Shown here piece after piece: positions 18,347 through 28,717 of a stretch of 30,136 nucleotides of DNA (position 1 is the stretch's first letter; every line of letters begins with the position of its first letter). The DNA lies in the NCBI GenBank assembly GCA_049999725.1, contig JBNGIS010033841.1, forward strand, positions 1-30,136. The letters run 5' to 3'. The DNA comes from Haplomitrium mnioides. Its lineage: Eukaryota; Marchantiophyta; Haplomitriopsida; Calobryales. The notes under the pieces are model-generated. The model did not search any database and was not told where the DNA came from. It was given only the letters and a program-made list of their open reading frames with translations. Position numbers and translations under genes: made by a program.

Positions 18347-20025
18347 TGTACTTTTCCTAAATAATGAAGTATTTGTTTTAAAAATATTTTGTGATTAATC
18401 TATATTCTTATATTATTTCAAATAATAGCTATTAAGTATTTTCTTGACGATCTATTTTCTTTCACAAAATGATTTTTGAATAATACCTGTTGGTTTTTGT
18501 AAAATTAGCAACAAAGTCCATGTTAGCATGGAAGTTCTCTTTCGATTGATTTGGATTTTTGTTGAAGTTTTCTTTAATTGTGAGTTTTTGGGTTTTTTCT
18601 TAGTTGCTCATTAAATTTATTGCAATCTTCAATAACGATATAATTCTATATCTTAGTCATTATTATGATTTTATTTTGGATATTCAATTTTTCATATTAC
18701 TAATGATTCATTGCTTGCTTGCTTGAAGAAAGACATCATCTTTTATGATGTGCAAGCTTGAAGTCTATGCAAGCATAGGTCTTCTTTTTTGTTTTTATAT
18801 ATTTCGGATGTAAATACAAGTTCAAAGCAACGCTTATTATGTTAGAGAATTATATGCTAGTATATATTGCAACATCATATTTTATTTATTTTTGGATTTA
18901 TTTTTCATAAATGTTTCAAGCAATCGTTTATGATAAATAATGTAGAGTGTTTTTAGTTGTCCAGCTATATCAGCTAAACTAAAACATTTGACAGATGATG
19001 CTTTTGTGAATGTGTACCAAAAGCTTCACGCTTTGTACAATTTTTTTATCAACCATTTTTATATGAACAAGATTGGATACTATATTTTTGCTCTAGGTCG
19101 GGCATATACCTTGTTTGTGCTCTAAATTTGATGCAAAATTACATTGCTATAGAATATTATAGAAGTCAGTCCATCTATATTCCTCAAAGAGTTTTGATGA
19201 GGGCTTCTTTGCCATCTGATGTCACAGAATTGCAAATTCTTTATGCGTACCATAAGGAGCATGTTCCTCCTGGTATTGCTGGTGCATATGATGATTCTGT
19301 TGCAACTTTCGGGGTTGGAAAGTCATGACAAGATTCTCTTGAGGTTGCAGATGTCCAAGCTTCTCAGCTTCTCGATTTAGATGAGACCATTCCTCTTAAA
19401 GAGGATGAGACTGAAGTTGAAGTTGCAGAGTGATGTACATTTTATAAATAATAAAGTGTTTCTTTTTGAAAATATTTTGTGTTTGATCTATATTCTTGTA
19501 GCATTTCAAATAATAGATATTAAGTATCTTTTTGACGACTTTTTTTCTTGAAAAAAATAATTTTGAATAAAACCTATTAGTTTTTATAAAAATTAGCCAA
19601 TGAAGTCTATGATGGCATGGAAGTTCCTTTTTGACTGATTTGGATTTTTTGTGCAATTTTTCTTCAATTGTGAGTTTTTAATTTTGTTTTTAGTTGCTTA
19701 TTAAATTTATTCCAATCTTCAATAACAATATCACTCCACATCTGAGTCATTTTTGTGATTTTATTTTAGATATTCAAATTTTCAAGTTACTAATGATTCA
19801 TTTGTTTGCTCGTCTTGGAATGTCAAATTGATTTCAATAAAAGGCATCATCTTTTATGATATGCAAGCTTGAAGTCTATGTAAACATATGTCTTCTTTTT
19901 CATTTTTATATGTTTCGTAAGTAAATACAAATTTAAAGCAACTCTCTCTAGATTAGAGATTTATATGTTAGTGTTTGTTGCAGCATTGTATATTGTTGGA
20001 TTTGTCATTCGTAAATGTTTTAGGA
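17845..20025 (+). repeat. Tandem duplication (about 1.09 kb) of gamma and its 3' flank
   Basis: 17,845-18,935 and 18,936 to about 20,025 are two head-to-tail copies. Landmarks recur with an offset near 1,091: AATGYAGAGT, the gamma C-terminus, AATATTTTGTG, TGGAAGTTC, GCATCATCTTTTATGAT followed by GCAAGCTTGAAGTCTATG. The 3' flank contains no gene. Confidence 0.75.
18930..19433 (+). pseudogene. Accessory gene segment gamma, second copy
   Basis: Second member of the tandem duplication. Best frame 19,128-19,433 reads MMQNYIAIEYYRSQSIYIPQ, RVLMRASLPSDVTELQILYA, EHVPPGIAGAYDDSVATFGV, a stop, then SLEVADVQASQLLDLDE and the acidic end EVEVAE with TGA. It has a single stop in the last 100 codons, fewer than the equivalent part of gamma 1 has frame breaks. 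The first exon part (NKNNIHHLEG) is not repeated. Confidence 0.5.
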
Positions 20026-20320
20026 TTTTGTATCTTTAAAGTTTTTTTGAAAATTAAGAAAAAAACATTAAAAATTGACTATATAGTTACTTTGCCATGT
20101 TTTTTCAATATTCTTTCTTGTTTGTTTATCTTGCTACAATATGATATTTTTTTGTTTTATTTTTCTTACCAAATATTAAGCATTAAAGTTTTTCCAAAAT
20201 ACAATAGGTATTTGAATAAACCAATTTTATGGTTTAATAATTGTTTTTGTGATGAAAGCTTTAACAACTATAAAAAAGTGTAAATTTTAAAAGAAAATTT
20301 TTGAGCACAAAATACAACAA
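19434..20320. other. Non-coding 3' tail of copy Y
   Basis: A/T-rich. The first 590 bases repeat 18,347-18,935; 20,026-20,320 is unique in the window and shows no similarity to the transposase-side subterminal region, as expected if this is the opposite end of the element. Open frames here (19,975-20,283) are low-complexity and not called. Confidence 0.5.
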
Positions 20321-20359
20321 GAACTTAGTAGCAATTCTTGGTTCAAAGTAGCGGTTGTT
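20321..20359 (+). repeat. Transposon terminal repeat, accessory-gene end (copy Y)
   Basis: GAACTTAGTAG, then TTCTTGGTTCAAAGTAG, then CGGTTGTT. About 33 of the last 36 bases equal the transposase-side end at 94-129, while sequence further in is unrelated. Same outward sequence at both element ends means terminal inverted repeats. It is followed at once by gag coding sequence. Confidence 0.6.
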
Positions 20360-22576
20360 GGAGGAGGAGTTCCTTTTGTTCAAGTTCTTGTTCCGATGGC
20401 GACTCTTTTTAAGACTCCATTAAGATATACAAATTTAGGTAGAAATCGAGGAGAAGATGGTATAGATTCTTTAATGGATCAATTTGAATCTATGTTAGTA
20501 GCAAATGGAGAAAATATAGAGGTTGATTGATTAAGGATTTTGCCAAGTTTGCTTACACATTTGGCGTAGAAATGGCATGCTTCTTTCAAAGTGGGCTATA
20601 AAGCAACATACCCATTGTTGAGGAGAGTTGTTGAAGCGTTTCCGAGATAATTAATATAAATCCAGAGTGATAGTAGATTGTTAAGGATCAAGAGAACAAA
20701 ACATACAGCATTGAAGAAGTATACCCAAGTAGTGAAAATGCTTGGTTCAAAATTGGATCCTTATCTAAGAGAATTGATTTTGATTGAAATATATATCAAT
20801 GAATTAGCTCCATCTATGCAAAGATATTGTTGCCAACAAAAGCCGATTACTTTCCAAGAGGCAAATAATGTTGTTGAGAGATTTGAGCTTTCTAATCGGA
20901 ATATTGAGTCAAAAGCTGGTACCTCTAATGTTCCTATCAATAAGGCCGAAAAGAAGTTGAAAGAGTATGAGGATGAATTACCTACTTCATCAAAACCTGG
21001 CTCTCATACTATTGAATCTACAAAGGTGGAATCCAATTCTAAGGAAGACATGAAGACCGGAAAAAAGTTGATCTTCAAGCTCCAACACTTTGGAGTCTAT
21101 TGTAGCTGATTTGGGTAAGAAAATTTCTCAATTGGAAATCCAGTTAGCTATACCAAAAGTTAAGAGACAATCTACAATAGAGAGATCAAGAATTTATTAT
21201 ACCACTTGCGCGCATGAAGGTCATACAACAATTGAGTGTTGATTAGACCCAAATAATCTATATTGCACTTATTGTTAGAGGTTGAGACATTTATTGTCTA
21301 CTTGTCGAGCTTTATCAAATATGATTCTAATGATAAATCAAAAGGAGACGATGCCACAAGTTTAGTATATGCAAGATCAAGTCGACCCTATATATTTGAA
21401 TCAAACAGAGCTAGTATATTCATTTATCGAATTAGATGAAACTTAGTAGTTAATGAATCAACCCCTTGCACCGAGAACTCCAAGAACAATCTTACAAACT
21501 ATTTGTCCGACAGGGCCGAGGAAGTTGGTATGTTTTAATTGTGGAGATCCAAATCATTTTGTTAATACGTACCCACATCCTAAACCGTAAATTGGGAACA
21601 TACCTCTGTGCAGGAATCGCAAAGAAGGAGGTCATACATTAGCAAATTGTATGAAGCTCATTCAAAACTCCCAACGTGTTGTTTGATATGCTCAAATTTC
21701 AATTGAAGAAAAATCAATATCGACCAAATTGAAGAAGGTTGAGACTAAGAATATCAAGCATATTGTGTGAAGACTCAAAGTGCAAGAAAAACAAAAATTG
21801 TAGATAAGAAAGAGACATCTAAGAAAACTCATGTCAAAATTCTTAAATGTTCTTCTATGCTTATAAATGAAGTTGTGAATGATTTAGACTATGATCAAAA
21901 TCATCTTAAGTTGTTTGCCAAAGCACAACATGATGTCTCCAACAAAGTTTGATCAAAACTCCAGAATGAGTTGCATAAGCAAGTTGGTTTCAAAGATCCC
22001 CAATCTACCAAAGCAAAAATTGAAATAGTAAAGGTCAATGAATTGTCGAAGGATACAACTTAGCAGCTGACATTGGAGGCCTTCAAGCCAATATAATGTT
22101 TGAAGAATTAATAAGAGCGTTCTCTCAATCAAAGCGAGCAGTTCAAAGATTGGCATTAGGAAAAATGACAAAACATGTAATGCTTACCATCCATGCATGG
22201 AATGAGGAAGTTTGTGATATAGGAGCTCTAAAGTTTAATGTTGAGATTGCTCAATGTATTATTTGAGGAGTGTAAATTGATCAAAGATCGAGAGTGAATA
22301 TTATGATTGAGAACACGATGCATGACTTGGAAGTCCAAGGGTCTAAACCCACATGTAAAATTCTCTAAATAGTGAATCAGACAATAGTTGTTCCAATTGA
22401 GATATTAAAAGAAGTTCTAATGATCACCGGTAGGGTTTTGTTTCGATTGGATTATGTTGTAGTTAAATTGCCGGTGGCGAGTTCTTATCCATTGTTATTG
22501 AGACAACCTTGGCTATATAATACTTGAGTGGTTACGGATTGGAAAAAGAAGAAGATGATGTTTGGACAAAAAGTAT
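20360..22576 (+). pseudogene. LTR-retrotransposon gag-protease fragment (decayed)
   Basis: An ATG at 20,395-20,397 opens MATLFKTPLRYTN. A gag-like region follows (SLMDQFESMLVANG, KWHASFK, ELILIEIYINELAPS, FQEANNVVERFE), then four CCHC-type zinc knuckles: CAHEGHTTIEC near 21,200 (first Cys lost), CTYC..LRHLLSTC near 21,265, CFNCGDPNHFVNTY near 21,530 (last Cys lost) and CRNRKEGGHTLANC near 21,610 (second Cys lost). Then a retropepsin-like part with IDQRSRVNIM where D-G-G-S-G-V-N is usual, and YPLLLRQPWLY..VVTDWKKKKM. This order is typical of plant Ty3/Gypsy gag-protease. Many stops and frameshifts. No reverse transcriptase or LTR is present: the piece is cut by the Y terminus at 20,359 and by copy Z at about 22,577. 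Confidence 0.65.
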
Positions 22577-22577
22577 G

Positions 22578-23910
22578 ATGATGAAAAGTACAAATATTAT
22601 ATTATGTTTTCACAAAAAATTGCATTTTTCATTGACTACATTTAAAAGTCCAAAAATAGAAACATACGTGAGAATAAGTTGTTTTGAAATAAGTTTGCTT
22701 TCACAAACTCTATGCGCCTATAGACATAGTGCTTCTAAAAACTTATTTTTAAAAAATAAAAATAGAAAATATGAGGAAAAAACCCAAACGGACTAGAAGT
22801 CAAGGGAAGGAGTTTGGAATCCTAAGGCTTAATAACCAACAAAATGGTTTTTGAAGCTTTCTTTTCAAGTTCAAGCAAGAAAGAAGCTTTCTATTGTAGT
22901 TGGAAATCCATGCGCACAAACTTTAAGGTTAAAGTGGGCATATTTTAGAAGGTTTCAGCAATTTAAAAATCTTTTAAAATCCAAATAATATACGCAAAAG
23001 AGCCATAGTTTAGAATCAAAAAGGCTAGTAGCTTTAGAGATTTACTTCAAAGTCTAAACAGTTAAGATCTTTAAGTTTTGGACCAAAGCCTATCAAACAA
23101 AAGGTTTCGAGTTCTACAAGAGAGTCTTTAATTGTGTAGAATCTAAGTTATGCATGGTAGTTTTTGTATGTAGAAGCTTGAAGGTTGTATATAAGAGTTA
23201 GTATGTGTGAAAGGCTTGGACTTCCACACCAAAGTCTATGCATACATAGGCATCCACGCTCAACATCTGAACACTCGGCAACAAAGACTATGTTGAACAT
23301 AGGTTTTTCATTTTGCAACAGAGTCTATACATGCATAAGGTTTTGACTTGCGCATCAAAGTCTATACGCGCATGAGGTTTTGACTTACACACCAAAGTCT
23401 ATACGCGCATAGGCTTCAGACTTCTAGATTATAGTTTAGATGCGCTTAAGGCTTTTTTTTCCACTAAGCTTGCCTATGATTACATTTTCCTAATTGAAAT
23501 ATAGAAGTGTAAGGGTACAAAGCTCTTCATCAAAGTCAAAATGTGCAAAAAGCTTCAAGTTTGACGTCAAAGTTCTTGAAAGCAAAGGAATAAGTAGTCA
23601 ACTTGAGCAGACGCTTCAACAATACTAAAATATTAAACACTTTTAGAAAACAATAAAAAGTTAAATAATATAATTACATTTTGGAAAAAAAAAGGCTTTT
23701 CACAAACCAAATGAAATTTATGATTGAATGTTTATGTTTCATTCATAGAAGATAAAAGTTAACTTGAAATGTTTTACACTAAAAAGTTCAATATGGCAAA
23801 AAAATTCAAAAAAATTCTTGATAACATTCTCAAGTACTTTATAAAATAATAAACTTAAATTACGACATGAACTAAAATTACACAATAAACAATGGTGTTT
23901 CTACATGATT
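22578..23910 (-). mobile_element. Subterminal region, transposase side (copy Z, truncated)
   Basis: Collinear with 12,913-14,270 of copy X and with copy V. A short array at 23,215-23,420 has units near 37 bases with AAAGTCTATACGCGCATAGG and TTTTGACTT. No coding content; the frame at 22,524-22,796 crosses the gag/Z junction and is not a gene. Confidence 0.6.
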
Positions 23911-25651
23911 TTAGTCACTCATATCGATATCTTTGAATTCAGCTTTAGAAGATTCATCAAGATTAACACGGTCTGCTTTAGTGTTAACAACATTGATCAG
24001 ATCTCTTTCAAACATGTCACGATTGATTGCTTTTTATCTTTCGTACGCAAATAGATTTAATTTAATGATAGCTAGAGTGGTTTTTTTAATTGGTTATTTT
24101 GTGTGAGAAGAAGGTCAAAAGACAAAATCGTGATTTATGTTACATCAAGTACATCAATATGTAACTTGGATTTGCATTTCCCTTTTGTTGCTGCTATTTT
24201 TTCTAAAAAGTATTGTCTAGAAAATGCATCCTCATCCTCACAAGTAAACCATTGAGCATGTATTTGTTTTGGGTTGGGAGGTTCTTCTTCATCAAATGAC
24301 AACACGTTGAGAACTTTGGCAATAAAAAATGATCTACCTTTTAGATCAAGTGATGCAACAACACAAATACTCATTTTTTCTTGCACATCATGTAGGTTGC
24401 CAAATTTGTGCCTGAATCTGGTGTTATATGAAATAGTCCCTTCTCACGAACCTATATACTCCATCATAGATTGCTCAACGTTGAGAAAGTACATGTCCAA
24501 GTGAAACATCTTCTTCTATCTATTGAGCATCAAACTGAGAATCTAAACAAACATTTTGATAATCATCAAAAGTATTTGCCAGTTGTGAAGGTGGAAAGGT
24601 GTATTCTGTTTGAGTCCTCATCTTTTTGTTTCAAAAATGTATGTTGCACTCTCTTGTTGGGCAAAGAAAAGGTTATTCCACCATTGAAATTCAAAATATA
24701 TAAAGAACTTATAGCAATTCTCATTTATATTGTCTCTTATTGCAAAGACCACTTTCTTTTCGTCAACTTCCTTTTCTTCCTTTTGAGATTGTTTGATTTT
24801 AGAATATGACTTGAGAGGAATCAATTTTGAACTTAAAATTTTGTTGTATAATTCAGATGGACATTAGACTGACAAATACCATCTGGAAGTAGCCAAAATT
24901 CATCTGTTGAAAATTATTTGCTCCAGATCTTTGCCTTCAAATCAGTCAACTTAAACTTGAATTGTTGATTAAAGGTAGTATCATGTATACTTTGAACCAA
25001 AGAGGGACGTTGTTGCAAAACAATTTGAAATCCTAAGTTTCTATCAAAAGAGTTACCTTTGGTTTAGGAATATAAGACAATTGTCATATCTTGCTAAGAC
25101 TCGTAGTCATAAAAGCTTTGACTTATTTCAACCGTTTTGAAGATTTTCTAAACATTTGATTAATTTGGTCATGAGTATGGCCAACCATAAGAAATCCCAT
25201 CTTGATTTTTTAGAAAACATTCTAGAAAATAAAGAGACTAAAATGTCCAAATAAAATAGAATTCTTACTCTCTCATGTTGCATTGTCTAATTCAAGATAT
25301 AAAGTAAGAGGCAAGAGCCCTCAAAAGTCATATAATATTCTATTGAGCACCGTAACTATCAAATTAAAGTCGCTTCTCAAGTTTCTATAGGTTAAGAAGA
25401 CCCTTGAAGAAGGAGCATGATTGAATATTAAGACACCAACAATATGCAAACCTACCAAACAATCTTTATCAATGTTTTTTTTGGTGGTGGAGGCTAGTGT
25501 GGAATGGCTGTTTTCTTTTAATCCATTCTGCACATCACAATTCCCAAGCATTTTTTACTATTGGCATAACATTTTCTTTGATGGTTTGCAAGTTTTGTTC
25601 TTTCTTTCATTTGTTGGTCACGATGAAGAAACAATTAGCAATTATATTTGG

Positions 25652-26517
25652 CTGCATCATCACAAAGCATCAAAAAGATATAACTAGTTTAGTAAAACAT
25701 GTCTTGATGTTTCAAATTTCAAAAGATAACCTAACGCTCTAAGAACATAGAAAACAGCTATAACAAATGCTTGGATTAGAAGAAATAAAAACTTTAAAAA
25801 ACAATAAAATGTACTTTAGAATATGTAGATATAGGAGAATCAAAATAACATTCATAATAAGTACTTGTCTTTGATTCAAAATATGCAAAAGTTTCAAGAG
25901 AAGAAAAACCAAACTTGTGCCGTTCGGGTGACAAACTAGAAATGCAATTTCAATGCTAGCTTGGACTCAATGCACACATAGGATCTAGAGAAACAATAAT
26001 TGATTTTTTGCGCGAATAGAATTGAAATAAACAATAAATGATCCTATATGCGCATAAGATCAAAAGCAACAACATCAATATTTTGGTTTGCTTTGATTGT
26101 TGTCATAGATGAAATTAAAAGAAATAAGAACAAAACCTATATATGTATAGGGTTAGCAGCCAACATAAATGATTCTTGATATTGTTTATCTAGCATTGGG
26201 CTTTGGATTGAAAACAACAATAGCAAAACCCGGTGCAAGCTTATGATCACAACCAATAATAAGAACAATTTCCTCGCTTTATTTGTCTCTCGACATGCTT
26301 TGGATTCAAAATAAAAGCAATAGACCCTATGTAAGCATAGAGTCTGTCTTGAAAACTCCAATTGCTAAGGTCTATTTGACTCAAACCTCCTTTGTAAAAC
26401 AACCAATATCGTGTTGTACTAAGTTGAGAAAGCATAACATCTCTGGAACTAGGCTTTGAGTCTTGTAAATAGAGCATCACAATCACCATTGGATTCAAAA
26501 GAGAAAAAAATTGTTAC
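25652..26517 (-). other. Transposase intron (copy Z)
   Basis: Donor CAAAG/GTAACA at 26,517 and acceptor TGATGCAG at 25,652. It carries TATGCGCGCATA-type palindromes near 26,335, 26,140, 26,045, 25,975. Copy X has the same intron with both splice sites lost. Confidence 0.6.
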
Positions 26518-26969
26518 CTTTGTTAGACTTTAAGATAGATTTTTCGTGCAATGATTTTATTTCTTTGATGGTTTCACAAATAGCAAATCTATTGCATTTT
26601 AGAATTTTAACATTTGGAAAATGAGTTCTCTAATATTTTGTAAAACCAGAAAAACTAATAATGCAACCTCCAATCTTGTTTAAAGGTCCAACTTGATTAA
26701 AAATCACTCTTTGTTTGAGTGGTGCCAACAATGACAATGTATCATCTTCAAAATTAAAATAATCATCCGATTCTATGCTTTTTGTGTTTTGAACAAACAA
26801 ATTTGGATTTTCAACATTGTCGTTGTCATTTGCTAATGACAAAAGAAAGGTCCACAACCATTTGGACATTCTGACTTGGACGTCTTTCTCTTGATCTGTT
26901 GCAATAGTCATCAGAAAGATTATAAACTTTGACCACTTTACTGGCAATAAAGATCCAATGCATGAAGAA

Positions 26970-27150
26970 GGTTGAGTCTTGCGTCCTATGCGTGCATTGA
27001 GTTGTCTCTTTGATCTTTTGCGCACAAGATGGTCCCTACTTGATCTTATCTACGCATTGGGTTTACTCCTTGACCTTATGCATGCATAGGGTTCATTTCT
27101 TGACCCTATGCGTGCATATGGTTCAATCCTTGATCCTATGTGCGCATACG
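26970..27150 (-). repeat. 30-bp in-frame repeat in transposase N-terminus (copy Z)
   Basis: Units encode EPYAHIGSRI, EPYARIGSRN, EPYACIRSRS, then diverge into KRSKRQLNARIGRKTQ. Each DNA unit has a CCTATGCRYGCATAGG-like palindrome. Same position and frame as 8875-9001. Confidence 0.75.
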
Positions 27151-27553
27151 GTTCACTTGTTTGATCTTCCTCTATCAATGTATCTGATTCAACAACCGCT
27201 ATTTTCTCCCAAAATACTTGCCATCACACTTGATGTTTTAGGCATTCTAGTTGGCCTACCTTCTCATAACAACTGTTTAAAACTATCTCGAGCTACGAGC
27301 CAAAAGCAACACTTTTCTGCAAACCTGAATCCTGAAATTCTAGCCTTTTCTTGCCTTTGGACACTCCAGCCATTGAAAAATATGAATGAAAAAATAAGAA
27401 AATTGAGGAAATTATTTTAACCAATATTCTTAATTCCTACTAGTACATCAAATAAATAAGTTTTTGAAGAAAATTTCACAAAACGACAAAATAGTGAAAT
27501 TTTTGTGAAAGAAATGAAAATAAAAAAATTGGAGAGATAAAAACAAGAAATGC

Positions 27554-27561
27554 TTTATATA
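27554..27561 (-). promoter_or_regulatory. TATA box for the transposase gene (copy Z)
   Basis: TATATAAA on the minus strand, 188 bases upstream of the ATG at 27,373; counterpart of 8364-8371. Confidence 0.45.
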
Positions 27562-27838
27562 CCAACTCTTTTTTTGCACCAGAAGAACCAACATATCAAG
27601 AGCTCCACAAATCATTTTCTTAACAGGAAAATGCATTTTGTGAAATTTGGGTATAAAAAGAGCGATAATGGAAAGTTTTGTTTCCATTGTCACAAGTTCA
27701 CTTTCCAATTTTTGTTTTCTTGTTGTGATTCTTTTTGCCTTTCCTAGTGATTTTTCCATTTTTTTGCCTTCTATTCATTGTAAATGTTTTTTGTACAACT
27801 TTTGCCTTTCATTTTTACTCTTTCACATTTTGGAGAAA

Positions 27839-28196
27839 ATAACATCACATGCCAATGCTCCCAAACAAGCTAAACCAAAGCCTCATCAGCACTCTAATGT
27901 CTTGAAGACTCTAGAGCCACAAAAAATAGCCTATGAATAACTAGTTTATTGTGGAACCATTAAGGACATGAACCATTACCTCTACCTTTTTCACGAGGAA
28001 GGTGAAAAATTCAACATGGGTACTTTGGTCCAAATTACCATGATTCAAGAGGGGCACAGAGCCGACATGGAGTTGCTTGTGCAGTCAAAGACTTCAATCA
28101 CACTCTTCAAGGCATTGCCAAAGAAATTATACTTCAATGCAATAAAGCCAAAGGATACCTTCTCCAAAGATCTGAACAACTTGCATCGAGTACAAG
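27839..28196 (+). pseudogene. Accessory gene segment delta, exon 1 (copy Z)
   Basis: ITSHANAPKQAKPKPHQHSN, VLKTLEPQKIAYE, a stop, LVYCGTIKDMNHYLYLFHEE, GEKFNMGTLVQITMIQEG, ADMELLVQSKTSITLFKALP and NNLHRVQ, ending at a GTAAGA donor at 28,197. The start codon of copy X (ATG) is ATA here. There is a single internal stop, so this exon is better kept than in X. It lies 465 bases from the divergent transposase ATG. Function unknown. Confidence 0.6.
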
Positions 28197-28254
28197 GTAA
28201 GACTTAGTAGATTTGTTTTCCATCTATTCCAAACATCTTTCCCACGCGTAGGGG

Positions 28255-28565
28255 ACTGTGAATTCCATGCGCTCATGGACTCAAGAGTCCAAGCGAGTTT
28301 GGGCTCTTGAGTTCATGCTTGCATGGACTCTAGAGTCTAAACACTCATAGACTCTAGAGCCCAAGCATACAAGAACTCTTGAGTCCATGCTCGCATGGAC
28401 TCTAGAGTTTATGTGCGCATATACTCTAGAGCCCATACACACATGGCCTCCGGCTTCCATGTGCATCTCAACTCAAGAGTCTATTCATGCAAAAACTCCA
28501 AAGTCCATGTGTTCTTAGACTCCACAGTGCCCATTTGCTCCTAGACTACCTGGTCAAGGCCATTG
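28255..28565. repeat. 24-bp palindromic minisatellite in accessory-gene intron (copy Z)
   Basis: About 12 units with 24-base spacing, for example ATGGACTCTAGAGTTTATG followed by TGCGC. The 61-codon minus frame 28,281-28,466 is the repeat read as an 8-residue SRVHASMD-like peptide and is not a gene. Confidence 0.85.
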
Positions 28566-28674
28566 AGCCCTTACAAGGACTTTTGAAAAGGGTTTGAAAT
28601 AAGTTATTGGCCATTTCTTGTTTTTTGCTTTTGGTTTTCTAAATTTATGTCTAACTTTATCAACGCTTACTCAG

Positions 28675-28717
28675 ACGCAAAGCGGGTGGAAAAAAAATTC
28701 ATCAAATTTGTATTAAA
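28675..28717 (+). pseudogene. Accessory gene segment delta, exon 2 stub (copy Z)
   Basis: After a TACTCAG acceptor the sequence reads DAKRVEKKFIKFVLKT, equal in position to DTKHVKRDFIKM at 7172. It is cut after 43 bases by the end of copy V. Confidence 0.5.

Larger units (their letters stand above)
14514..20359 (+). mobile_element. Copy Y: accessory-gene half of the transposon family
   Basis: Contains, in order on the plus strand, alpha, beta, a second partial alpha, a second beta, gamma, a second gamma, a non-coding tail and the accessory-side terminus at 20,359. Delta and the transposase are missing; copy X abuts alpha at 14,513/14,514. The opposite orientation of the accessory gene relative to X implies Y is inverted relative to X, like copy Z. 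Y and Z might be halves of separate copies; I cannot join them. Confidence 0.5.
23911..27373 (-). pseudogene. DUF7869-type transposase pseudogene (copy Z)
   Basis: Starts with ATG at 27,373 (MAGVSKGKKRLEFQD). Parts in order: the 30-bp repeat region (27,150-26,970), a long frame 27,025-26,630 with KWSKFIIFLMTIA, RMSKWLWTFLLSL and LSLLAPLKQRVIFNQVGP, the zinc-finger-like AICETIKEIKSLHEK end of exon 1, an intron 26,517-25,652 with intact GT and AG, then HRDQQMKERTKLANHQRKCY, a damaged IDGMD site (VMCRMD), HIVGVLIFN, NLRSDFNLIVTVLNRIL, LYLELDNAT.ESKN at about 25,290, MVGHTHDQINQMF at about 25,165-25,200, FSTDEFWLP, DNINENCYKFFI, a C-terminal AKVLNVLSF..QWFTCED region and the tail MSD with TAA. 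The HTHD motif missing in copy X is intact here. Several stops prevent function. Confidence 0.65.
22578..28717 (-). mobile_element. Copy Z of the transposon family, inverted relative to copy X
   Basis: From right to left it holds part of accessory delta (plus strand), the divergent promoter, the transposase (minus) and a truncated subterminal region. The terminus itself is missing: similarity to X stops at 22,578-22,585 (GATGAAAAGTACAAA), about 240 bases before where the end should be, and meets gag. On the other side the end of copy V interrupts delta exon 2 at 28,718. Confidence 0.6.

Noticed and set aside
27010-27420. 136-codon plus-strand frame
   Set aside because: Antisense to the N-terminal part of the copy Z transposase, including its 30-bp repeat; the minus strand shows conservation with copy X.
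28281-28466. Minus-strand 61-codon frame of SRVHASMD-like repeats, with similar frames at 15,457-15,639 and the start of 16,825-17,508
   Set aside because: They are readings of the 24-bp array, whose period keeps frames open by chance; flanking splice signals place the arrays in introns.
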